Shown one piece after another: positions 46,598 to 58,081 of a DNA stretch of 64,000 bases. The stretch is from assembly GCA_002270565.1 (NCBI GenBank), contig NQMI01000017.1, forward strand, positions 196,150 through 260,149, in the 5' to 3' direction. Made by a program: the position numbers and the translations under genes. This DNA is from Stenocarpella maydis. Its lineage: Eukaryota; Ascomycota; Sordariomycetes; Diaporthales; Diaporthaceae. Positions within the stretch are counted from its first letter, which is position 1. Each line of letters starts with the position of its first letter. The notes under the pieces were generated by a model. The model had not been told where the DNA came from. It was given only the letters and a program-made list of their open reading frames with translations, and ran no database searches.

Positions 46598-47680
46598 TCA
46601 GAGCTGAGACGACTGGTCCTGGCGAACGACGCGGAAGCCGTGTCGAGGTGCATGAACCCTAACCACCGGGGTCCCTTGGACGTCCGCCTTCGTCTCAAAG
46701 ATGATCTCTTTGCCATCGAGGCTCAAGAGAACGCCTGAATCCTTATGCGTTGATCCAGAATCTAGTGGGTATACCACAACATTGTCGCCCCTCTTGAGCC
46801 TGAGTGCTTGCACCAAGGGCTCGTTCTGCTCAACTTCTTTGGCGGCACCTTCGAAATACGGGGATTGGACGATGGCTCGTGCCGCTTCCTCCCCGGACAC
46901 CGTGGGTACCTTGCCCAGCTTCTGTTTTGCAGCCTTGACAGTCTTGTCAAACCGCTCAATCCAGCCAAATACCTTGGGAAACTGCGTCCTCGAGATCTGG
47001 TCGGGCGGGAGGGCTCCCGGCAGGCCATTCAGCCAGTGAAGCGGCCAGACGGCCTCGATGTCCGCGAGGCTCGGGCCGTCAGTCTTGAGGAGCCAGTCCC
47101 TCCCGTCGGCGAGAAGCGTCGTCTCCAGAAGCTCAAAGGCGCCCCGCATGTCGTTCAAGGCCTCGGGCCTCGCCGCTGGCGACTGTTGGCCAAGACTGTT
47201 CCTCCCGCTCACGAAGTCGGCTCGATCCCTCAGGAAGTTGGGGTCCTTGAGAACGGGCAGGTTGCGCGGCATCAGGGATGCCGCCCATACGAAGACGCCG
47301 CCATCAACGTTGAACCTCTCCAGGAGGCGCTCGATGGCGCGCTGCTCTGTATTCTCCGCGGCGCCGAGGCGAGGTGCGCTAGCGGGGAAGGATTCCAGCT
47401 TCTGTAGGATGAGCCTCGTGTCGAGGTATACGTCCCGCCCGATGGACATTAGTGGAATGCGGCGGTACTTGATGCCCAGCTTGGAAACGTCCGGCCGCGG
47501 CATAATCGGCGGTTGCATCTATTCTCCCATCTTAGTCGTGCATCTCCTGGTACGATGGGAATGTGATGATCTCACGCATTGTTTATATGGGATGCCGCGT
47601 AGCTCCAGATACCACACTATTCGCCTCGCATAAGGTGAGAAGGGATAGTGGTACAGGATGATGGGCTGTTCTGATGACAT
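46598..47680 (-). CDS. Glutathione S-transferase-like protein
   Basis: Two exons on the minus strand: 47680-47576 and 47518-46598, 341 residues; the 57-nt intron runs GTGAGA...AATAG. Exon 1 supplies the first strand and helix of the thioredoxin-like GST N-domain: IILYHYPFSPYARRIVWYLELRGIPYKQC, with Tyr/Ser candidates for glutathione activation. Exon 2 continues with MPRPDVSKLGIKYRRIPLMSIGRDVYLDTRLILQKLE, including the cis-Pro loop. The C-terminal helical domain (about 100-245) contains DWLLKTDGPSLADIEAVWPLHW, the usual GST N-capping Asp region. An extra C-terminal part (about 250-341) of beta character (NVVVYPLDSG, GVLLSLDGKEIIFETKA) extends beyond a standard 220-residue GST, as in a fungus-specific subgroup. 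Probably cytosolic; substrate unknown. Confidence 0.87.
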
Positions 47681-48818
47681 TCTGGAGAGGATCGCTCTCT
47701 TACGGGTGCCAGACGAGGTAGGTGGCTATGAGGTTGATTTTCCAGAGGACATTACAATGGGGAGGTAACTGCCCTTTCTATGAGAAGGTCGCCCGATACC
47801 CCAGCCCGATGGTTGTCCATCAGGTTGTACCTCGGCACGACTCCCTGAGCTCCTCTTGTTCGACTGTGGGGTTGGGCCCACGCGGTGCACTACGCCGAAT
47901 GTTCCTACACTAGAAACGGATAGCTCCGGAGCTTTGACTAGTGTTACCGAACGCCTGGTACAATTTCTAGCCGTCTGTCGTCTCATAAAACGGTGCTCAA
48001 CGCGCGCGTTTTTTACGGCACGAATTCGACATCCGATCAAACAAAGCTCCCAAGACATTCTCATCTGTACTTGCTGAGCTCAGCTCTGTACAATTCCCAT
48101 GCCCACATGGTTTCAATTCGCCCGCCCAGAGCTGTTGGGAATATTTTGGAACCTTCACGACATTTCAATTAATATGAACTGCCCTTCACTGTTCGCATTG
48201 GTGGGGCCTTGAAGTTGTGGATGTCCGTCAGGAAGAGTAAATCCTTCACAGGACTTGCTTAATTTTAGGAAACTCCTGGACCTCAAAATAAAGCGTATGG
48301 AAGTTGCATAAACCCAGAATACAGACGACGACATCCCGAAGGCACTGGTTGGTAACATAAAATATTGTCGACGACCGAGACCTCTCTCCGCGGTTCCTGG
48401 GGCTCGGTACTCATGTAGCAGACAAATCTACGAATTGTCACCATTTTCCTAAGCTTGAGGGATGGGGCATTTTCGGGCCAGAGACAGGTTTCGAATCTCT
48501 GGCAGATCTTGCCGTGTATGCGGCTACTGGGTCAATACTGACAAGGACAGAACCCAGCGTAAAAACATTCATACTTCACGAGAGACTGCGAGAGCTCTTG
48601 TAAGTCTCATTTGCGTGTTTTTGTTTTCTTTTCTCTTCAATATACACAAAACTTGACTCTGCTCACCCGTCCTTGAATTACGGTGTATCCTGGCTGCTAC
48701 TCGGCATTTGATGTTATTATCCAAGTCCATATCATGGCTACAGGCAGACGATCAGTTGTAACCTGGAACTTGAGTTTCCAGTCCTCCGCCCACTCCCCCA
48801 AATACGAGGAAACATGAT
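47681..48818. other. Intergenic region between the GST-like and permease genes
   Basis: About 1.1 kb, mildly AT-rich. No gene, tRNA or repeat could be supported. Confidence 0.45.
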
Positions 48819-50633
48819 CTATCTCCCCGTGAACTTTCTCTCCGCCCATCGCGCAGGCACATACACAAAGAGCGTGAACATGAACGAAAGCTGGTTCCCG
48901 ATATCCCCGCTGGACTCCCCGATCCGAGCCGCCAGCACGCCGATGTAGAAGGTCTCGCTCATGCCGACAACAGCGCCTGCGACGCCAGCGGCGAACGCGA
49001 GGCCGCCAGCCCAGCCAAATGGCAGAAGTCTGGGGTTGTTCCAGGCGTCGAGGTCATAGCCCCGGAACCCCCCGCGCAGCCCGCCGCGGTACAGGTAGTG
49101 CTCGGTGGCCAGGATGACGAAGAAGCTCGTATTCCAGTACCCCAGGAGGGAGAGGAAGTTCTGAAGGAAGGTGAGGAGCTGGTCGCGGCCCACCAGCGCG
49201 AGGAGCACGATGGCGACGAACATGATGGACGTCCAGATGAAGCGGGGCACGACTCCCAGCGGGCGCGCGAACTGCTGCACCGAGAGGCCGGCCGAGTAGA
49301 GCGCGATGGCGGTCATGGCGATGCCCGAGAAGGCGAGGACGACGAGGAGGAACTTGGCAAAGCCCACAGGGTGGACCATGACCTGGATGAGGTACCCGAT
49401 GCCCGAGTCGTAGCTGTCGAGCCAGTCGGCTCTGTTGTTCAGCGCCGAGCCGCAGATGCAACCGAGGATCATGCCCAGGCACGTGGGGATGCTGGTCCCC
49501 AGCGTGGTGAAGAAGAAGACCTTCCACCTGCTCGTGTCGACGGGGAACTCGACGTAGTAGTCGCTGACGATGGAGCACCACGACGCCGAGGAGCCGTACA
49601 GCACGGCGAAGAGCGTCAGGGCCGTGCCCGACAGCGTCGCCCCGCGCAGGGCGGTCGGCGTGGCGAGGTCCGCTGAGGGCCCCGCGAAGCCGTACATGAT
49701 GACGAAGACCACGGCGAGAACGAGGCCGGCGAACTTCTCGTAGGTGAAGACGGCCTTGAGCCCCACGAAGGAGACGACGAAGCCGCACACGGCCGCGATG
49801 ACGACGCCCAGCTCGGAGCCGAGCCGCCCGTCCGAAACGGCCGCCAGGGCCTGCCCGCCTGTGATGCAGCCCACCGAGGACCAGCCGATTTGCTCGACGA
49901 CGTTGAGGACCGCGATGAGCTTGCTCGGCCACCAGCCTATCGAGTACCTCGAGATGGAGACTTGCCTCAGCCCAGTACCGGGCCCCATTGTCGCGCACCA
50001 GCCCTGTTTTGTGTCTTGTATATGAGCCAGGCTGTGCTTTTCACAGAGTATCACCTCGCTTTGGGACGCGTCTGACTTACAGTGACTGCACTCCCAAGCA
50101 GGGTGCTGAATATCGTGATGGTGATAGTCCTGGATAAGTCCAGACCTAGCTCCCACCCGAGGAACCCGGTTGCGAAACAGCTCAGGTTCAGTGTTGCAGA
50201 CATCCACATCTGGGCTTTGACTTAGTAGATGCTTGGTAGTTGGAAATCACCATCTACTCAGTGCGGGTGGGTGCATATGTCTTGTACGGCCCACAGTATT
50301 TGACTACCGTACAAAGCAATACCTGCCCCCCCCCCCAGTGTTTGTACAGGGCTTTGCCGGGGAAGCACTCACCAAGAACATCACGGCCTGGTTGCTCCAT
50401 GACGCGTACGACGGGTCCCTGTCCTCGGGCCGCCGCCGCGATATGCCATGAGTCTCGACGCCCATCTTCCTGTCCAAGGCCTCCCCCCACCCGCGGAGCT
50501 TTGCCAGGACGCCCTTCTTGCTGGCATCTCGCATGTACGGGGGTACCTCATCGTCGACGCTCGCCGAGGATCTGTCGCTCGCTCCGGCGACTACTTTGGG
50601 CTCGACGGGGTATTTCTCTTCGTCCCGCATCAT
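48819..50633 (-). CDS. NCS1-family purine-cytosine permease (Fcy2/FcyB-like)
   Basis: Three exons on the minus strand: 50633-50373, 50209-50081 and 50003-48819, 524 residues, introns 163 and 77 nt. The cytosolic N-terminus (about 1-75) ends in ETHGISRRRPEDRDPSYASW, then WMSATLNLSCFATGFLGWELGL (TM1), TITIFSTLLGSAVT (TM2) and GPGTGLRQVSISRYSIGWWPSKLIAVLNVVEQIGWSSVG (TM3 and the substrate-site segment typical of the Fcy clade). Around 12 membrane segments follow, including VLYGSSASWCSIVSDYYVEFP and LGYWNTSFFVILATEHYLYRGG. The protein should import cytosine, adenine, hypoxanthine or related bases with protons across the plasma membrane; which base is not evident. Length equals the family norm. 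Confidence 0.9.
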
Positions 50634-53285
50634 GTACCTGTAGGGGGTCCGCTTGCTTCTGCGAAGAAGAAAAGTATCGGTGATGCTGTGGAGCGCAGTT
50701 TATGTTGCCGGCGATGGGTAGGCTTGGGGTGGGCGTCCCAGCTACGCAGTCGAGCAAGAGATCCGCCAGGTACGAAATGAAGAGGACTGGCTCTTCGCAG
50801 ATCGGGGTGGCAGGAGAGAAGAAGAAAACAGCGAGCCTGTACAGAATAAAAGGCCCGGGTCCATGCTAGAGGGATTCCCAGAACTATATCCCGCGCTCCA
50901 CCCTGCGACAGAATCTAGCAAAGTCTTGCCACCCTAGCATCACTCGCATGTCGGACTGTGCCGATATAGTGTAGCGCCAACGCCCCCCTCCCCCCACGTT
51001 TAATCCCTCTCTCTATCCGCCGCGCTGGAGGTGCCAGTGGCATCGCCCTCCCGCACCAAGAGAGAGCAAACACCCAGGCTCCTGGGCCCGGATGAGGAGG
51101 GGTTTGGGTTTTGCCGGGATATCGCCGGGACGGGGGGTCCCGGGGCTGGAGACCAGATCGGGGGGCTGAATGTCACCTAATATCGTGCAGAAGGCGAAGC
51201 TTAACCTTTTTCCTCTTATCTCCCCGTGGACTGGGGAACGGGCAGCTAGTCGGGCAGATTAGGTAAAGGGCCACCCGAGGCGACGATTCTGGGTAGAAAA
51301 GAACGAAACCATGGCATGACCTGGTCAGAAGGCTTCCCGGAGGAAATACTTTGTGTACCGACTCGTGCAAGCCGAGTGTTTTCAAGGATCGTCAATGGTA
51401 TACATGAACACGATTGAGGTTGAATATGCAGGCCGAAACGAGAGTCGTCCACTTTTGCCACAGACGTGAACTTGATCGAGAAGCCGCAGCGGATATGCGC
51501 TTGCGATGTGTGTCGTTCGCCCCGCCGTCGCGCAGCGCCCCGTCCCGAGGATCTGATCTTGGCGCCCAGGTGCCAAATGGACCGGCCTTACCAAGACGGG
51601 ACGTCACTTAGCAAGAAGCTTGTATTACACATGTATAATGTCTGAATGTCTACGGAAGCAGCTGAAATTTTGACCAAGCACTTGGGAATGCCGCCGTTTT
51701 GTGACCGTCTTACGTGCATCTATTCCGCCTTTCTCAGGCGGCCGCAGTTGTAATCAAAGTGACAAAAAAAAAACGAGCTCGGAACTGGGTAGGCATGAGA
51801 ATCCTTTGAGTACGGATGTTCTGTGCTAGGAAGACTTGGATAAGTGACACCTTGGCTTGTGGGCCTCCAAGAACCTGGCGAGAGGAGTAGTCGTGCCGAT
51901 TCGTGATGTCTGCGACTAGCTTATGTTGTCACCTGCCAACCTCTGTCTTGGAGACATCTGCGAGAAGCTGGTAAGAAGCAGCATGTCGTGCGCAATTCCT
52001 GGTCTCAAACCTTTGGTCTCGAACCTTTGGTTGCAGATCAGATGAACGCCACGGCCCCTATGCGGTGGTACATAATCGGGGATTAAGCCGTCCTCGTTGT
52101 AATCATGCTCCGCACCATGTCGCTTTATGTGAGCATCAGTTCGATGACAGCTTGGATACGGGCACCGACGAGTTCCGCGTCGCAATCAAAGATATGAGTT
52201 CGATGTCAGAGGAGTAGGCAAGTAATAGTGCCTATGCAATGTGACTGTGCGCTCCGTATGACAGGTCTTTGAGACCGATACAGCTTGCCGGACGCACGCC
52301 ACCCCCTTCTGGCCAACCAGCTGCATGGCGCAGACGCGAGTATGTTGTGGCCAAAGAGAGTTATATCTCAAGAAGTTGTACGACGCCGATGCTCTCCCAT
52401 GTGTGCCTGGGCACGGATCTCAGTCCATCATGATGTTCGAAGTCCTGCGGAGTTCGGTGGCAAGCGTGGCTCTTCCATGACCCAGACTTGGGTCTCTGTG
52501 TAAGTGCGGTGAGCACATGCGGCTCTGACAGATCATAGAAGGTCTACAGACCGGCATGACAGTATATGGGGATGGACTGGGCCAAGCGCCCTATCTGGTA
52601 GCCTTCGATACACTTCCACAAACCAGCTCGCGCGCGCTTATGCCCCAAAATAGAAGCCCACAGCGACAGTGTTGGTGGGAGAGATATGAAACCCCAGGTG
52701 AGGCCCTGATATTTTTGGGGAGTAGGGGCAACTGACTGGCAGCCAATTTCTTCAGATGTTGGCAGTTGGGTCTTGTGTTCCCGACCTGTACAAGGTCACA
52801 TTTGGCGGCCATGGGAAACCAACTGCAGGAGTAGATGGAAAGGCGCGGTGCGCATCGAAAGCGTGCTGTCGTATCGGGCTGTTGGGCTTCCCTGGCCCAG
52901 GCTTATCAGCGGGATATGATGACGCTTGTCACAACGTACAGACCATCTCAGTGCCCTCAACCTAGCTGCCTGGATGTCTGAGGCATCCGCGCACGAGGTC
53001 TGGAGGGCCTGGACCACTGGCAGCGATTCTCCGAGCTGTCGGTTGTGACTGACACAGTGGCGAAAAACACGATGTTGAGATGTTTGTGTTCGGCGATGGA
53101 AAGTTCTGGCCATGCCAGCCCAAGCCTAGGAGGAATGGGGTGGTGAGATTGCATTGTCTCGGTGGTGTCCAGGAGGTGGCGCTGTTTTGCAGAGCTCAAA
53201 CTCCCACGCAACTCCCACGCTCGGGAAAAGAGGCACAGGATGGCAGGCTGGGCAGGCTGGGCAGGGAGGGGGATGCGACGGCGGG
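50634..53285. other. 2.6-kb intergenic region
   Basis: Upstream of the NCS1 permease. No recognisable protein, RNA gene or transposon. Short frames (52796-53113, 51916-52185, 53080-53478) lack features. Confidence 0.4.
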
Positions 53286-53290
53286 TGAAG

Positions 53291-53315
53291 CTCAGCTCAG
53301 CTCAGCTCAGCTCAG
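53291..53315. repeat. (CTCAG)5 minisatellite
   Basis: Five CTCAG units followed by related TCAGGCTT repeats to about 53358. It marks the left edge of a repeat-rich island. Confidence 0.85.
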
Positions 53316-53619
53316 AAAACTCAGCTCGGTTCAGGCTTCATTCAGGCTTCAGGCTGAGATGAGACTGGGGATCGGCGAGTTGGATCAAGCTTGTGGTCGC
53401 CGCAGCAGCACTTCCCCGGATTCCACAAAACAAATCCTCCAGCCCTCGGCAGCAACGATGGGGCCCCAAATAGAATAATCGACTTGCTCTGCCTGCCCCG
53501 GCGGCACTGGGGGAGGCACAGGCCACGCGGCGTTGGAGGCGGGACGACACGCTGGATAGGCTCCAAGAAGAGTACAGGATTTTCCCTTGCACTTTGTTAG
53601 CGCGGTGACTGCCTGAAAC

Positions 53620-54345
53620 GCACGATGTTACCCTATTTGACCAATCAGAACGCTCTGAATATCCTCCTCTAATCGAATACGTGGTGTTGAGGTCCCCAAA
53701 GGCTCGATATCGTATGTGCTTGGCGGAGTGCTTGGCTGGGCGGTGAGTGCCCTGCTGACCCCCTATTCCCCCAGGCTCCCCCAGGACCCCCAGCCAAGAC
53801 AGGGTTAGGGTCTGCAGCTTTTCAACACCAGTCCTGCCCTGACTGCTGGCCTCAAACACCCAAACCGTCAGCCACCAACAGCCAATTCCTCCACCAACTT
53901 CCCCACCAAGCCGAATTCCTCTTATTTGACACGATAGATGTGTTAATAACCTCTATTTGACCTATTTGAGCACTCGTTTAGTCGATTACGGTCGCTGGTG
54001 CGATTTGGTGGGTATTCTGGCGTTTCCCCACGCTTCCTCCCTATTTGGGCCATTCTGACGGCTACTACCAGTCCCCTAGGACCCCAGGGCAGCCCAGGGT
54101 TAGGGTCTCAGCCCCTTCAAACCACCCGCCCGTCTGTTGCAGCACCCAAACCCACAGCCATCAACCACCACACCAACCCTTCCCTTAAACCTATAACTAC
54201 GATGATTCTGTACTGTTTGACCCGATATTCGTGTTGTTTGCACTCGAATTACCACGTCTACGCCTTTATTTGGCTTAAAACGAGTGTTGGTGCGATTTTC
54301 TGGCGATTTTGAGTATTTCCTCTATTTTGCTACTTCTGAGGCTAA
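53620..54345. repeat. Diverged tandem repeat with about 290-bp period
   Basis: Shared landmarks recur at near-constant spacing. CAGGGTTAGGGTCT occurs at 53802 and 54097 (period about 295). GGTGCGATTT followed by TCTGGCG occurs at 53997 and 54289 (period about 292). TATTTGAC/TGTTTGAC followed by a CGAT-like word occurs at about 53634, 53923 and 54214 (period about 290). CCCAAACC-CAGCCA...AACAGCC/ACCACAC recurs in two copies. Two full and one partial diverged copies are therefore present, non-coding, each full copy carrying one TTAGGG motif. Confidence 0.75.
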
Positions 54346-55530
54346 CTAATTGCTTGCAGACCACCCTGATGACTCATCACCTAACAACCACAACAACCCA
54401 ACTGGGAGGTCAACTCTGCCAGTAAGCCCTGCGCAAATAGCTTCCGTTGCCGAAGGCCACTGCCTGCGGGCAAATGGCGTACTTGAGCCGGTCAGAAGTG
54501 CAGCAGTGAGTGCTAATAATCTCTAGAAGGAAGTTCTGAAGAAATGAGGGGAAGTCGAGATGCCCCCTTTTTGTTGCTCTGACTGCTCTAAATTAGCAAC
54601 GCCCTGACCTGCTGCCACAAGCCAATTTTCTCATGGAGCATTCCGACATGGTGTTGTCGCATGAGGAAACTCAATTCCACTGCTCTTATGGTAATTGGAA
54701 TTTCCCAAGACCTGGCAAGATGTCTGCACCTCATCAAATCGAACCTTTGCTTAAGCATTTAAATCAGCAATCCCCTATCGGCGTGCCTTCTGCCTATAAG
54801 AGAGCCGTGTCTCACGATGTAAGTCAGTCCATTGCCCACCAGACATCCACCCAAATCAGGATCTTCCAACACATCAGACCCTTCAACCTTCAGACCCTTC
54901 AGACCCTTTCAGATTCGATCTTCAGACCCTCACCTATGGCACGCACTCTGCCCTGGCTGCACCCTACCTGCCCTGCTGGCCCTCCTTTCAGACGTTGTCC
55001 GCCACGGCTCTGCGGCCTGTCCTGCCCTGCCACCCCAACCCTGACCCCACCTATGATGACGACGTCAACGATGATATGCAGTCTGATGATGGCATTGAGG
55101 AGCAGTTAGACGAGGGTGGTGCGGTGGGGCCTGTGCCCCTGCCGCACCACCCCGCAACGCCCCTTGGTCTGTACTTGTTAACTAAGTCTTATTATATGGG
55201 AACCCATACTAACAGTTTTGACCCACAAGATTCCCTCAAGCCCGACTGCCTTTAACAATCCCCCATCCTCACGTACCCGAAGCCGACTTGCCCTGCGGGC
55301 CCTGCAACGCCGTGAGGCCCTCGACGACCTAGCCGACGCTCCCCGCCCTCGACGTTTCCACGAAGCCCAATACCATAACCCTCCCAACCCCCGCGAGCCC
55401 ATTATCCTAAGATGAGAATATCAACAACCTTCATAACATCCTTTACAAGAACAGGGTTTCTAGCTGCAACCCTATTTCATCCCTACCTGAGAGAGTTGGT
55501 ACTTCGGCTCTACCTCTAACAACAACCCTC
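54346..55530. other. Unassigned segment between tandem repeats and dead transposon
   Basis: GC-moderate DNA with broken frames on the plus strand, including 54633-55109 and an acidic one at 54995-55255 (TYDDDVNDDMQSDDGIEEQLDEGG). A run of CAGACCCTTC-like short repeats lies at 54883-54912. It might be the 5' part of the adjacent element or a gene remnant; I cannot assign it. Confidence 0.35.
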
Positions 55531-55539
55531 GCTCACGAT

Positions 55540-56600
55540 GGCTACCCGACCTGAACCCCTGGTGGTGCTTCTGCCCCAGAGGAGACCTCTCAGACAACTC
55601 CACACCAGCCGAGAGGACAACGTGCCGAGACCTCTACTATATCGCTCATATGCCAGTCAAGGAGATCGCTTAGGCAACCGACCTCACCATCCAGCAGGTC
55701 CAGTATGCATTAACCATATAACTTCTGCCCCTACCCTGAGGTTGTTGCTATATAGTCCCTCTAGAAGTTACATCCCTCCTATTCTCTATTATCAATATAC
55801 TAAGAAAGATAAAATATACTACCCTATATGCATGGCTGTAGCAAATATATTTAGAACTGCTCTCATATACTCTATAGGCATTATATTCCGCTATACTTCT
55901 TAACGGGTACTAATATATAATATAGCTATCTTATATCCCTCTTTTTAACTATATATAATAAGCCCAGCTTAAATTCACTTTATGCTATTTCTACCTTCTG
56001 CCTATTAATTGGTTATACTGAATATAAACTGATAAGGCGTGATTTAACAGGCTTAGTGCTAGCTAGAAGTTTATAACTATTGCGACTAGCGAGGATGTTT
56101 GAGAGTTTGCCTATGCTAAGTTCAAACCTAATGGGTGGATATTCTGGAGCTATTTTGCAGGTAATTAGCTAGAACCTAGCTTGGTTTGGGATAAGAAATG
56201 AGGAAGAATTAATTTAGAGACATACTAATAATATATACTACTCCTTCTAAAGGGCTTCTGGGAGATAACTAACTCCTTTATGATCTAATAAGATAACGCA
56301 CTAGTATATGTTTTAAGGTTAAGTAGGGCTTGGTTTACAGAATATATAGGAGAGGCCTGTCTCATTGCCTGGCTAGCCCATTCGCCTGACCTCAACTCTA
56401 TTAAATACGTTTGGGTGTGGATGAAGAGTTAGATTGAGAAGGAATATAAATAGCAACCTACAGGTAAGAATTTGTATACAGTAGTTCTATTAGCTTAGCA
56501 AGCTATCTCCCATAATATACTTATAAAACTCTATTTAAGTATACTAAGGAGGCTGGCGGCAGTAATTGCAACTAGAGGGGGTTATACTGGCATATAATGC
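55540..56600 (+). mobile_element. RIP-decayed Tc1/mariner-type (DDE) transposon remnant
   Basis: The segment is strongly AT/TA-rich compared with its surroundings. Reading through stops on the plus strand gives transposase-like sequence: an HTH-like part near 55630-55710 (MPVKEIA-stop-ATDLTIQQVQYALTI) and a catalytic C-terminal part at 56270-56580 with DNA followed by RAWFTEYIGEACLIAWLAHS, PDLNSIKYVWVWMKS and QAISHNI. This is the Tc1/mariner DDE layout (D-N-A-P, then SPDLNPIEHVW). Most stops are TAG or TAA where Gln (CAG/CAA) is expected, and the expected catalytic Glu codon reads AAA (Lys) at 56403, consistent with C-to-T and G-to-A changes by RIP. Terminal inverted repeats were not found, so element limits are approximate. 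Not functional. Confidence 0.72.
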
Positions 56601-57000
56601 TATAATCTAGCAACTTTAAAATATAAGCTTGTCCCACCTATTTGCAAGTCCCTGAATTATTGCTGTGCACTGACTACTAAGCCTCGCAAATTACTGCTAT
56701 TTGCCTAATTCAGCTCAGGGGATCCCTCTCGAAGAGGTCAGAAGTCACGAATTAACGTTATTGCAGGCAAAACCCTGTACCTACAAGCCAGCCCAGCCTG
56801 ACCCTCGTGGACCGTGCACGCAGATTAGTAACGCCGGGTCGGCGTGGGTGTGGTGACCCATTCGGCTGCAACTTCCCCTCGTCAGCCTGGGCTGGAGCGA
56901 GCCGGACACGGTGCAACTCGAAACGGGACGGCGGTTGGAGCCCTCAGTGGCCAGTGCCTGCCCCTCGGTCTCTCTCCTCGTGGTGACATTTGACATGAGC

Positions 57001-57024
57001 ATGGGCATGGGCATGGGCATGGGC
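57001..57024. repeat. (ATGGGC)4 repeat
   Basis: Four perfect hexanucleotide units in non-coding DNA. Confidence 0.88.
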
Positions 57025-57175
57025 ATGGCCAAGGATGCTCTGCCACATGTGCATGCTTCTGCAGCATCTGTCGAGCCCGTACCGCAGCGCTGGGCTCTCC
57101 AGGTCGGATGGATGGATGATCCAGATCATCGCGTCCAAAACACCCGTCGCCCTTCCCGCAGTACCCATGTGGATG

Positions 57176-57215
<40 letters not shown>

Positions 57216-57216
57216 C
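57176..57216. repeat. (CCTG)n microsatellite
   Basis: About ten GCCT/CCTG units in non-coding DNA. Confidence 0.9.
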
Positions 57217-58081
57217 CCTGCTCGGATCAAATCGGTATCTTAGTCTCACGCAGTGCTGCTACTAGCGAGTCCCACGTTTTCCCCCGGGTTGATGCCGACT
57301 CTAGTGTAGGTCGGGGCTGCAGTGTAAGGGCATGCCCCCCTGCGAGAGAACAGGCCTGGCTGGCTCTTTCGGAGGCTCGTCCGAGACGTTCAAAACTTTG
57401 GGAGAAAAGCATGGCATTTTCTCCTGGCATCGGCAACTAGGTCAGGGGATTTGGATATAGATATAGATCTCTTATCTATCTCTGTCTCTGTCGCGCCTCT
57501 CTCTCTCTCGCCTTCTCGCCGTATTGTCTTGTTCCCTCAGCCCTGTCCCGTCGCCCATCCTCTTTTTATACTGTCATCCCGGGTGCTGCGTAACCTGCAT
57601 CCCGTCCCCGTCCAGCTGCTCCACCTTTGACTAAACCCCATCCACCCTGCATACGTCAGGCCCAACTGCCAGACCGTCACAGCTACTGCATTCTGCATTC
57701 GGCCTCCCTGCGGAAACTTGGGTGCATCTCGAATAGTTACCTGATTTGGCTCGGCCGTGCCAGCACAGTCACCGTCACCATCACCAATACTCAAGCCCAA
57801 TCATCCTTCCGCCACCCCTCGAGACTGGCTGGCTGTGGTTGGCCTCCCATTCTTTCTCTCAATAAATACGCTTCCTCATTCGTCTCAACCCTTGAGCTTG
57901 AGCAGCTGGCCATCTATCATCACTCGACCTAGGCCACCCCACTCAGCTTTCTTTGCCTCCAACCTTCGAAGTGGTGACACAGACACCTGGGAAGGCCATC
58001 ACCTGCGGATGCTCGAAGCGCCCTGATCTCGGCTTTCACAGCCGGTCCCAACATGTGCGCGCCTTGCCGGACATCAAAACC

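Larger units (their letters stand above)
56601..58081. promoter_or_regulatory. Intergenic region and leader of the CCX exchanger gene
   Basis: Left part is the edge of the AT-rich element. From about 56720 composition returns to GC-rich, with ATGGGC and CCTG repeats. The final 500 bp is C/T-rich promoter and leader. Short upstream ATGs at 58009 and 58052 lie in other frames than the CDS. Confidence 0.45.

Noticed and set aside
49054..49998. 314-codon Arg/His/Ala-rich minus-strand frame
   Set aside because: Alternative frame inside exon 3 of the NCS1 permease; unnatural composition.
53805..54105. Interstitial telomere repeat
   Set aside because: Only one TTAGGG unit occurs in each ~290-bp repeat copy, so it is not a telomeric array.
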